NCBI GenBank assembly: GCA_035403225.1 | Contig: DAONET010000008.1 | Coordinates: 1-64,000, forward strand | From: DAIRDK01 sp035403225 | Lineage (GTDB): Bacteria; Bacteroidota; Bacteroidia; Bacteroidales; FEN-979 | DNA: 64,000 nt | Direction: 5' to 3' | Shown: piece by piece, positions 43,522 to 50,881 of the stretch | How positions within the stretch are numbered: the stretch's first letter is position 1 | Layout: every line of letters starts with the position of its first letter | Notes under the pieces: model-generated | Database searches by the model: none | The model's input: only the letters and a program-made list of their open reading frames with translations | What the model was told of the DNA's origin: nothing | Translations under genes and position numbers: made by a program

Positions 43522-45723
43522 TTACAAAAGGATTCTGATCTTTCCTGTTCCTTTCACTACCTGGCCGATAACGACAGCAGGGACATTCCCTGCCTGAGAA
43601 AGTATTGTCCTGTACTGTTCGGCCTGATGCTGCGGCAGGGCAATGAGCAACCCGCCCGATGTTTGGGCATCACTAAGCATTATTTTTTGGATTTCACCGA
43701 TCTCCTTCGGCCATTCCAGAACATCGGAGGCGAAGGTCAGGTTATTCTGCGATCCGCCGGGAATCATGCCCGCCTCGGCATAGGCTGAAGTTTCGGGAAA
43801 GAAAGGCACCCGATGAAACCACACTTCAGCATCTGTCACGCTCCCGGCAATCATCTCACGCAGATGACCCGTCAATCCGAAACCAGTGACATCCGTGCAG
43901 GCATGGACTTCCATTCCCGCCAGTGCATTGGCGGCTTTCATATTGAGTTCCGACATCGACCGGATGGCGCTTTCCGCTGCAGCTGCCGAAGCATAACCCC
44001 GTTTCATGGCTGTCGTCAGAATTCCTGTTCCCAGCGGTTTGGTCAGGATCAGGGCATCGCCGGGCAGAGCGCCCCGGTTTCGCAGGATGCGTGCCGGATC
44101 AACGAGACCGGTCACTGTCAGGCCGAATTTGGGTTCCGTATCCTCGATGCTGTGACCTCCGGCAATAGCAATCCCGGCTTCCGTTACTTTATCGGTTGCA
44201 CCACGGATGATCTCCCGGAGCACATCGAGGGAAAGAGTCTTTTCCGGGAAAGCCACAATGCTCAAGGCAAAAAGCGGTCTCCCTCCCATGGCAAATATAT
44301 CGCTCAACGCATTGGCTGAAGCGATGGCGCCATAAGCATAGGGATCATCTACAATCGGTGGAATAAAATCAACCGTCTGAACAATTGCTGCATCATCACC
44401 GATGCGATACACAGCTGCATCATCCGATGTTTCAGTGCCAACGAGCAGGTTTGCGTCCGTAACTTCCGGCATAGAGGATAAGATCTTTTCCAGCGACTGC
44501 GGTCGTATTTTACAGGCGCACCCAAGAGCATGCGAATACTCTGTAAGGCGGATGTCATACGTGGCTGTATTGCTTGGTTCTGCCGATTCGTCAGCCACCT
44601 GCCGGTGATACACAGAACAGATAGCTGCGGCAGCCCGGTCAATCTCCTCGGGCGTAGTCAACCGACCGACCGATAACCGGATGGTTCCTGCCGCCAGGGA
44701 AATGGGGACCTGCATGGCTTCCAGCACGTTTGAGACGGTGATCTTATCGGCATGGCAGGCCGCTCCTGCGGAAGCAGCAACTTCCGGCATCCCGCTCAGC
44801 ATGGTTTGTGCATTAGCATGAGGGAAAGAAAGACTGAGGGTATTGGGTAACCGCAGTTCCGGATGTCCGTTCAGCCTGGCTTGCGGGACTCCGCGAAGGA
44901 TCGCATCATGAAGGCGGTCCCGCATGGCTTTCAGATGCGCAGCGGTTTCCGGAAGACGTTGTTCAGCCAGCTCTGCGGCTTTCCCCAGCCCTGCTATCTC
45001 AATCACATTCTCGGTCCCGGCCCGATGGTTGTGTTCATGATTGGCTCCATGTATGAGTTTTTCCAGCTCTGCTCCCCGCCTTATATAGATTGCCCCGATC
45101 CCTTTGGGAGCATAGAATTTATGCCCGGCCACCGAAAAGAAATCCACCCCCATTTCTTTTACATTCACCGGAATTTTCCCCACGCTCTGCGCTCCATCCG
45201 AATGAAACAATACTCCATGAGCCTTTGCAATCCGGCCAATCTCCCGGATAGGCTGAATGGTACCCACTTCATTGTTCGCATGCATGACCGTGATAAGGAT
45301 CGTTTCCGGCGTAATGGCAGCTTCAATCTCTTCAGGATCGATCATTCCGTAAGGGTCCACCCCGACATAAGTCACCCTGAAACCCTGTTTCTCCAGATAC
45401 CTGCATACCTCCAGTACCGAAGGATGTTCAATAGCGCTGGTGATGAGGTGGTTCCCTTTCGCCCTATTGGCGAAAGCAACTCCTTTAATCGCGTAGTTAT
45501 TGGATTCTGTTCCACCGCTGGTGAAGATGATCTCGTCGGAATGGCATCCGAGTAAACCGGCCAGTCGCTTTCGGGCAAGTTCAACAGCCTGCCGGGCCAT
45601 TATTCCATAAGAATGGGTGCTGGAAGGGTTTCCAAAGTATTCATCAATATAAATCCTCATCTCCGAAGCAACTTCCGGATCCAGAGGCGTTGTAGCATTA
45701 TAATCGAGATAAACAGGGCTCAT
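43522..45723 (-). CDS. selD: Selenocysteine lyase-like/SelD fusion protein
   Basis: Two enzymes in one 733-residue chain. Residues 1-375 are a class-V PLP enzyme (NifS/SCLY): DYNATTPLD at the N-terminus, HANNEVGTIQPI, PLP lysine 202 in SVAGHKFYAPKG and catalytic Cys323 in ASAGAACHADK. That cysteine loop resembles selenocysteine lyase (GAACHS) more than housekeeping IscS. Residues about 390-733 are selenophosphate synthetase: RLTEYSHALGCACKI holds the catalytic Cys402 and Lys405, then DFIPPIVDDPYAYGAIASANALSDIFAMGG and DVTGFGLTGHL. Predicted flow: selenocysteine (or Se-loaded cysteine desulfurase) gives selenide, then selenophosphate, which SelU, the gene one base away, uses. Such fusions are rare. 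Confidence 0.93.
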   Translation of the reverse strand: MSPVYLDYNATTPLDPEVASEMRIYIDEYFGNPSSTHSYGIMARQAVELARKRLAGLLGCHSDEIIFTSGGTESNNYAIKGVAFANRAKGNHLITSAIEHPSVLEVCRYLEKQGFRVTYVGVDPYGMIDPEEIEAAITPETILITVMHANNEVGTIQPIREIGRIAKAHGVLFHSDGAQSVGKIPVNVKEMGVDFFSVAGHKFYAPKGIGAIYIRRGAELEKLIHGANHEHNHRAGTENVIEIAGLGKAAELAEQRLPETAAHLKAMRDRLHDAILRGVPQARLNGHPELRLPNTLSLSFPHANAQTMLSGMPEVAASAGAACHADKITVSNVLEAMQVPISLAAGTIRLSVGRLTTPEEIDRAAAAICSVYHRQVADESAEPSNTATYDIRLTEYSHALGCACKIRPQSLEKILSSMPEVTDANLLVGTETSDDAAVYRIGDDAAIVQTVDFIPPIVDDPYAYGAIASANALSDIFAMGGRPLFALSIVAFPEKTLSLDVLREIIRGATDKVTEAGIAIAGGHSIEDTEPKFGLTVTGLVDPARILRNRGALPGDALILTKPLGTGILTTAMKRGYASAAAAESAIRSMSELNMKAANALAGMEVHACTDVTGFGLTGHLREMIAGSVTDAEVWFHRVPFFPETSAYAEAGMIPGGSQNNLTFASDVLEWPKEIGEIQKIMLSDAQTSGGLLIALPQHQAEQYRTILSQAGNVPAVVIGQVVKGTGKIRILL

Positions 45724-45724
45724 T

Positions 45725-46750
45725 TCAAAAATTTTCTTTAATAAAGGACATCAGGCGAAGTGCAGTCTGCTCGCCGGGCTGAGATATTACAAACCGGGAA
45801 ATCCTCTGCCCCGGACGTCTGAAAGTGGAAAAATCGTAAGCTTTATCGTAATAGGTAAGTACATTGGAGGCAACTTTTTCAAATTCGCTGTTTTCAATGG
45901 CTTTTAAAGCATCAAGGGTACGTGGTCGTCCTAATCGTTCCGAAATTTTTGTAATCGCTTCCGAAAGCAGCTTTTTATCATACTGTGCATATTCCTCCAC
46001 CAACCTCCGGATCCTGTCCGCTTTAGGGACATCGATCAGTAACAACCAGCCGGTACAAATCTTGTCAAAAACAGGCTCCGGCAGTGTCACCCTTCCAACC
46101 ATCCGGCTTTCGTCTTCCAGCCATACAGGTTGTGAAAGATCAAATTTCGACCATTGCAGGTACAGCTCATTCTCGAATTGTTCATTGGTTGGCTGGGCAG
46201 GTTGCCCTAATGCTCCGAATGCTGATCCTTTATGACAGGCAAGTCCTTCCAGATCGATGACCTGGCAACCGTTCTTTTCCAGCATTTTCAGTATTTCTGT
46301 CTTCCCTGACCCGGTATACCCTCCGATCACCATCACATGAGCCGGTTTTCCCAACTCGGCCCTGACGAAGCGCCGGTATTCTTTGTATCCACCTTTCAGC
46401 AGGGAAGGTTCAAACCCTTCCCGGGCAAACAGCGCTGCCATTTCGGCGCTTCGCATACCCCCTCTCCAACAGTGAACGAGAATCCGGTGATCTTTGGCCA
46501 CTTCCTTCAAGGAATTCAGATAGAAAGGAATCTTCGGAGTGGCAATTTCCATCCCTTTTTCTATAGCCGCCTCACTCCCCACCTTGGTATAAATCGTCCC
46601 GATGATAGCGCGTTCCCGGTCATCAAATAAAGGGATGTTCACTGCACCGGGAATATGCCCCTGGAAATATTCTCCCGGCGACCGTACATCGATCACGGGA
46701 GACACCTGTGCATCTCGCAGAAACTCATTTGGATCAAGGATTGGGATCAT
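45725..46750 (-). CDS. mnmH: tRNA 2-selenouridine synthase SelU (MnmH)
   Basis: Replaces sulfur by selenium in 2-thiouridine at wobble position 34 of certain tRNAs, through a geranylated intermediate. The start was set so that the protein has 341 residues (E. coli MnmH 364); an in-frame ATG 20 codons upstream lies before the promoter element. The N-terminal rhodanese domain has the catalytic Cys94 in HCWRGGMRS, and the C-terminal half has a P-loop, GGYTGSGKT (143-151). SPVIDVRSPGEYFQGHIPGAVNIPLF and QVIDLEGLACHKGSAFG are diagnostic. It is followed after one base by the SCLY-SelD gene, so the pair forms a selenouridine operon. Confidence 0.95.
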   Translation of the reverse strand: MIPILDPNEFLRDAQVSPVIDVRSPGEYFQGHIPGAVNIPLFDDRERAIIGTIYTKVGSEAAIEKGMEIATPKIPFYLNSLKEVAKDHRILVHCWRGGMRSAEMAALFAREGFEPSLLKGGYKEYRRFVRAELGKPAHVMVIGGYTGSGKTEILKMLEKNGCQVIDLEGLACHKGSAFGALGQPAQPTNEQFENELYLQWSKFDLSQPVWLEDESRMVGRVTLPEPVFDKICTGWLLLIDVPKADRIRRLVEEYAQYDKKLLSEAITKISERLGRPRTLDALKAIENSEFEKVASNVLTYYDKAYDFSTFRRPGQRISRFVISQPGEQTALRLMSFIKENF

Positions 46751-46766
46751 CCGTTCAATTTGTTTG

Positions 46767-46774
46767 CAAAAGTA
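46767..46774 (-). promoter_or_regulatory. -7 element of the selU-selD operon
   Basis: TACTTTTG on the minus strand, exact TAnnTTTG, 17 bases before the SelU ATG. It supports the 46750 start over 46810. Back to back with the PurF-like promoter, 47 bases away. Confidence 0.6.
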
Positions 46775-46820
46775 TGGAAATCTGTGGTCCCGAAAAATAT
46801 AACCGTTCATTCATAATCAC

Positions 46821-46853
46821 TTGTACAATGGAATTGGAAAAACGGTACTTTTG
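46821..46853 (+). promoter_or_regulatory. Promoter of the PurF-like gene
   Basis: TTG (-33) at 46821-46823 and TACTTTTG (-7) at 46846-46853, spaced by 22 bases; the ATG at 46878 is 25 bases downstream. An upstream in-frame TTG (46821) is itself part of the promoter and cannot be the start. Confidence 0.65.
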
Positions 46854-46877
46854 CACCTTCACATTTTATCCCGTATT

Positions 46878-48776
46878 ATGAGTGACTTTATTCATCACGA
46901 ATGCGGGATTGCGCTGGTTCGCCTGCTCAAACCCCTTGAATATTACCTGTCGAAATACGGCACGCCTTTCTATGGCCTGAACAAAATGCATCTGCTTATG
47001 GAGAAGCAGCATAATCGTGGTCAGGATGGCGGTGGTATTGCAGCATTAAAGCTGGGGCTTGATCCGGGAAAAAGATATATTTCAAGGATCCGGTCCAATT
47101 CCGACGCGCCGATTAAAGAGATTTTCTCAAAAATCGGTTCTCAATTGAAGAAAATCGAAGCAGAATCTCCCCAACATCTATCAGATACCGGGTGGCTGAA
47201 AAACAATGTCGACATCTATGGCGAGCTGTTTTTGGGCCATCTTCGTTATGGTACCTTCGGGAAAAATACCCTCGATAACATTCACCCGTTCATCCGGGAA
47301 AACAACTGGATCACCAGAAACTTAGTGCTGGCGGGCAATTTCAATCTTACCAATGTCGATGAACTTTTCGATCGGCTGATAGACCTGGGGCAATATCCTG
47401 TCGAAACTTCTGATTCCATTACCATTCTCGAGAAGATATGCCATTATCTGGATGAAGAGAACGACATCCTTTTCCGGAAATTCAGGAAACAGGGTATACC
47501 GAGCAGGCATATCCCTGTGGAAATTGCCAAAAGTTTGGATGTTCAGAAGATCCTGACCCGTGCTACTGATGCTTGGGATGGCGGATATGTCATCGCCGGA
47601 TTCTTCGGTCATGGCGACAGTTTTGTGATGCGTGACCCCGCCGGCATCAGACCTGCTTTTTATTATGCTGATGATGAAATAGTTGCCGTCGCATCCGAAC
47701 GGCCGGTTATCCAGACAACCCTTAATCTGAATGCAGAACAGATCAGGGAAATCAAACCGGGGCATGCGCTTATCATTAAACTGGATGGAACGGTAGCGGA
47801 AAAGCAGTTTTCCAAACCTGTCGAAAAGCGTTCCTGTTCTTTCGAACGGATCTATTTTTCCCGGGGTACCGATAAAGACATCTACGTTGAGCGAAAGAAT
47901 CTCGGAAAGTTTCTTACTCCCTCCATTCTGAAAGCAGTCAACTATGACATGGAGAATACCGTCTTCTCTTTCATCCCCAATACTGCCGTTGATGCTTTTT
48001 ACGGGATGATAGAAGAGCTGAATAATTTCTGCTCCCGTATCAAGAAAGAAAAGATCCTGGGCCTGGATAAACTGTCACCGGAAAATCTGGATCGAATCCT
48101 TCAATTGAAACCCCGGATGGAAAAGGTAGCTGTCAAGGACATGAAACTCCGCACTTTTATCACGAAGGAAAGCCACCGCGACGATCTGGTGACTCATGTT
48201 TATGATATTACCTATGGCACTATCCGGAAAGGAATGGACAACCTGGTTGTCATTGACGATTCCATCGTCAGAGGGACTACGTTAAAGCAAAGTATCATCC
48301 GGATACTCGACAGGCTCGGCCCTAAAAAGATTGTGGTGGCTTCTTCAGCGCCTCAGATCCGTTATCCGGATTGCTATGGGATCGACATGGCCAAAATGAA
48401 TGATTTTATCGCCTTCAAAGCAGCTATTGCATTGTTGAGAGAGACCAGGCAGGAACACATCATTAACGATGTTTACAACAGATGTAAAGCCCAGGAGAAC
48501 ATTCCCAAAGAAGAGGTGGTCAATTATGTGAAAGGGATATACACTCCCTTTACCGCTGACAGGATCTCCGAAAAAGTTTCTGAATTAGTAACCCCTCCGG
48601 GCAATAAATCTACCGTGGAGATTGTCTATCAATCCATTGAAAATTTACATGCTGCTTGTCCCGGGCATACCGGCGACTGGTATTTTACCGGTGATTATCC
48701 TACCCCGGGAGGCAACAAAGTAGTGAATCGCGCTTTTATCAACTTTATTGAAGGCCGCGATATCAGAGCTTATTGA
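46878..48776 (+). CDS. Long PurF-like amidophosphoribosyltransferase
   Basis: Class II glutamine amidotransferase fused to a phosphoribosyltransferase domain, related to PurF (first step of purine synthesis). With 632 residues it is well over the usual 450-505. The N-terminal nucleophile candidate is Cys9 in HHECGIAL, so an eight-residue leader must be removed to expose it. KQHNRGQDGGGIA and FLGHLRYGT follow the glutaminase fold; MRDPAGIRPAF and VVASERPVI lead to the PRPP loop LVVIDDSIVRGTT (455-467). Extra segments at about 60-115 and 355-420 explain the length. This form recurs in Bacteroidota; whether it is the main PurF or a second enzyme with another acceptor cannot be told here. Its end overlaps the HIT gene by 14 bases. 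Confidence 0.88.
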   Translation: MSDFIHHECGIALVRLLKPLEYYLSKYGTPFYGLNKMHLLMEKQHNRGQDGGGIAALKLGLDPGKRYISRIRSNSDAPIKEIFSKIGSQLKKIEAESPQHLSDTGWLKNNVDIYGELFLGHLRYGTFGKNTLDNIHPFIRENNWITRNLVLAGNFNLTNVDELFDRLIDLGQYPVETSDSITILEKICHYLDEENDILFRKFRKQGIPSRHIPVEIAKSLDVQKILTRATDAWDGGYVIAGFFGHGDSFVMRDPAGIRPAFYYADDEIVAVASERPVIQTTLNLNAEQIREIKPGHALIIKLDGTVAEKQFSKPVEKRSCSFERIYFSRGTDKDIYVERKNLGKFLTPSILKAVNYDMENTVFSFIPNTAVDAFYGMIEELNNFCSRIKKEKILGLDKLSPENLDRILQLKPRMEKVAVKDMKLRTFITKESHRDDLVTHVYDITYGTIRKGMDNLVVIDDSIVRGTTLKQSIIRILDRLGPKKIVVASSAPQIRYPDCYGIDMAKMNDFIAFKAAIALLRETRQEHIINDVYNRCKAQENIPKEEVVNYVKGIYTPFTADRISEKVSELVTPPGNKSTVEIVYQSIENLHAACPGHTGDWYFTGDYPTPGGNKVVNRAFINFIEGRDIRAY

Positions 48777-49173
48777 TCTTTAAGTAGGAATCGCTGATCT
48801 TCCCGGCAATCATTTTCATTTCCTCAGCAGGCAGTTCGAGTTTAGGCTTTTTAAAGTCGATATCGTAAATGGTCTGGAGAGGTACCAGGTGAATGTGTGC
48901 ATGATGCACTTCCAAGCCTATCACGGCTATTCCAATGCGTTGGCACGGGATTACATTTTCCACAGCAAGAGCCACTTTTTTGGCAAAAAGAAATAATTGC
49001 TGATATTGGTCATCATCGATATCAAAAATATAATCCTTCTCTTTTTTCGGGATTACCAGGGTATGACCTGACGCCAGTGGATTAATATCCAGAAAGGCCA
49101 GGAATTGGTCAGTTTCTGCCACTTTATAGCAGGGGATTTCTCCTTTAACGATACGTGAAAAAATACTTGGCAT
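48763..49173 (-). CDS. HIT-family nucleotide hydrolase
   Basis: Small histidine-triad protein that likely hydrolyses AMP-linked or dinucleoside substrates in the cytoplasm. The start giving 136 residues (MPSIFSRIVKGEIPCYKVAETD) is preferred because the family begins this way; a Met nine codons upstream lies in the greA end. The HIT motif is VHHAHIHLVP (His91, His93, His95). FLDINPLASGHTLVIPKKE is also typical. It follows greA, whose stop is 4 bases before this start, the usual greA-HIT pairing. Its 3' end overlaps the convergent PurF-like gene. Confidence 0.93.
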   Translation of the reverse strand: MPSIFSRIVKGEIPCYKVAETDQFLAFLDINPLASGHTLVIPKKEKDYIFDIDDDQYQQLFLFAKKVALAVENVIPCQRIGIAVIGLEVHHAHIHLVPLQTIYDIDFKKPKLELPAEEMKMIAGKISDSYLKINKL

Positions 49174-49177
49174 GGCT

Positions 49178-49657
49178 TTAAATATTTCGGGTAATTTCAA
49201 TGATTTCGAAAGACACCACCCCTGCAGGCACCGTTATTTCGACGATCTCTCCGCAACTCTTTCCAAGAATTCCCTTAGAAATAGGCGAATTTACCGAGAT
49301 TTTACCAAGCTTAACATTAGCTTCATTTTCCGGGACCAGGGTATAGCTCACCATGGTCCCGTTTTTTATGTTTTTAAGGCGTACAGTAGAAAAAATCAAC
49401 ACTTTGGAATTATCAATTTTCTTCTCATCGATCAGGCGTGCATTACTTAGCATTTCCTGAAGCTTTGAAATCTTCATTTCAAGCATGGATTGCGCTTCTT
49501 TAGCTGCATGATATTCTGCATTCTCCGACAAATCGCCTTTGTCTCTTGCTTCAGCAATCTGTCGTGAAATACCGGGACGTTCAACCATAACCAAATGATT
49601 CAACTCATCTTTCAGTTTTTCTAACCCTTCAGCGGTGAAGTACTTAATGTCTGACAT
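49178..49657 (-). CDS. greA: Transcription elongation factor GreA
   Basis: Binds the RNA polymerase secondary channel and stimulates cleavage of backtracked RNA. 159 residues, the usual length. The N-terminal coiled coil (about 8-75) reads TAEGLEKLKDELNHLVMVERPGISRQIAEARDKGDLSENAEYHAAKEAQ; the acidic tip pair is in GDLSENAEY (Asp-Leu-Ser-Glu). The C-terminal FKBP-like domain contains VSYTLVPENEANVKLGKISVNSPISKGILGKSCGEIVEITVPAG. The leader between the -7 element and the start contains a terminator-like hairpin. Confidence 0.97.
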   Translation of the reverse strand: MSDIKYFTAEGLEKLKDELNHLVMVERPGISRQIAEARDKGDLSENAEYHAAKEAQSMLEMKISKLQEMLSNARLIDEKKIDNSKVLIFSTVRLKNIKNGTMVSYTLVPENEANVKLGKISVNSPISKGILGKSCGEIVEITVPAGVVSFEIIEITRNI

Positions 49658-49682
49658 TCCTGTGTTTTTTTTGGATTATTAT

Positions 49683-49709
49683 AAAGCAAAAGACCCTTAG
49701 ACAAGGGTC
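49683..49709 (-). terminator. Terminator-like hairpin between the PorV-like gene and greA
   Basis: GACCCTT and AAGGGTC arms (49692-49698 and 49703-49709) around AGAC; on the minus strand TTTTGCTTT follows. It lies about 54 bases after the PorV-like stop and 26 bases before the greA start, but also downstream of the only exact -7 element, so it may lie in the greA leader as an attenuator. Confidence 0.7.
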
Positions 49710-49724
49710 CTTATGCTAGTAAAA

Positions 49725-49732
49725 CAAAGATA
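49725..49732 (-). promoter_or_regulatory. -7 element of greA-HIT
   Basis: TATCTTTG on the minus strand, exact TAnnTTTG, 68 bases before the greA ATG. No clear -33. A hairpin lies between it and greA. Confidence 0.5.
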
Positions 49733-49762
49733 ATGAAATAAATGACGTTTTAAACTTCTAAG

Positions 49763-50839
49763 TTAAAAATTAAGTTTTAACCCGATTGTATGGATACCGC
49801 CATAAGGATTTGTAGCGCGGTATGCATAATCGATACCAATTCCGGTCATTTTTTCTTTATTGAAAGGTACGTTTACCGAAACACCGGCGCTTGGCCCGGT
49901 ATACCAGGTTCCGCGTTCTTCAAGGGTGTTGTTGAACATTCCGTCCTGATAGGTATACCCAACCCTGAGTCCGAGATAATGTTTCAGATTATATTCCAAT
50001 CCTAACACAACCTGGTCTTTGGTGAAAGAGTTTGAGTTAAAGTTACCGGCCAGTGTCAGCGTGTTCATATCTCCCATATGGAAATCATAAGAGGCACCAA
50101 TACGTAAGGTAGTCGGCATTTCAAACTTTTCTCCACGTTGAGCAACGGTAAACAGGTCATTGTCATCGCCATGACCGGGAATAACACCTCTGAAAGAAAG
50201 TCCGTCTCCTGAAAATTTCATGGAGGGTCCCAGGTTCTTCAGTGCAACCCCGAATTTGATCTGTTCCCTGTCACCGGTCACATACTGAATCCCTGCATCA
50301 AGAGCGATACCCATAGCGCTGGCATCTGACATGGATTCGGAAATGACTTTCAGGTTCAAACCTCCGTAAATGCTATTGGAAAAAGCTTTGGAGTATCCCA
50401 GGTTGATATTAAGGTAACTGGGTTTGAAAGTTCCAAGGCCTCCTTCCGGCGACTGCACCGTTGTGATGTCAATTTCACCAAAGTTCATAGACATGAATGA
50501 TGCGGTCAGCACACCGGAGTTTTTCCCAAGACTGGTGCTTAATCCGAAGGTATAAAGATTAACATCGGCTCCGGTCAGGTAATTGGTATAAGAAAAGATG
50601 ATTTCTGTTCCCGAAACGAAGGCTGTTCCTGCGATATTTGAAAACAGTGCTTCAAGCCCCTGGGTACAGGAAGTTCCTACACCACCCCATCCTGAACTTC
50701 TTGCCCATGGATTGATCAGCAGTTCAGATGCTCCGGCCTGACCGGAACGGTCTTTGTTTCCGGCGGCCGCATATTGTGAGGGAAAGGAAACCAACCCGAC
50801 TAAGAATATTGCTAGTAAGATGCCATATATCTTTTTCAT
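49763..50839 (-). CDS. PorV/PorQ-family outer-membrane protein
   Basis: Outer-membrane barrel of the PorV family, whose best-known member shuttles T9SS cargo to the sortase PorU. 358 residues from the start with a good signal peptide (KKIYGILLAIFLVGLVSFPSQYAAAG). The family N-terminus is ASELLINPWARSSGWGGVGTSCTQGLEALFSN, followed by alternating strands and a C-terminal aromatic end (GGIHTIGLKLNF). Third in a series with the cargo-like giant and the TonB receptor on the same strand; 42 bases separate it from the cargo gene. It may be a dedicated carrier for that cargo rather than the general PorV (inference). Confidence 0.88.
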   Translation of the reverse strand: MKKIYGILLAIFLVGLVSFPSQYAAAGNKDRSGQAGASELLINPWARSSGWGGVGTSCTQGLEALFSNIAGTAFVSGTEIIFSYTNYLTGADVNLYTFGLSTSLGKNSGVLTASFMSMNFGEIDITTVQSPEGGLGTFKPSYLNINLGYSKAFSNSIYGGLNLKVISESMSDASAMGIALDAGIQYVTGDREQIKFGVALKNLGPSMKFSGDGLSFRGVIPGHGDDNDLFTVAQRGEKFEMPTTLRIGASYDFHMGDMNTLTLAGNFNSNSFTKDQVVLGLEYNLKHYLGLRVGYTYQDGMFNNTLEERGTWYTGPSAGVSVNVPFNKEKMTGIGIDYAYRATNPYGGIHTIGLKLNF

Positions 50840-50881
50840 AATCCTGTATTTTTTGTTTTGATACATTCGATAAATCTATTA

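Noticed and set aside
46821..46877. TTG start for the PurF-like gene
   Set aside because: The TTG is part of the predicted -33 element and the -7 lies after it; the family begins near MSDFIHHECG.
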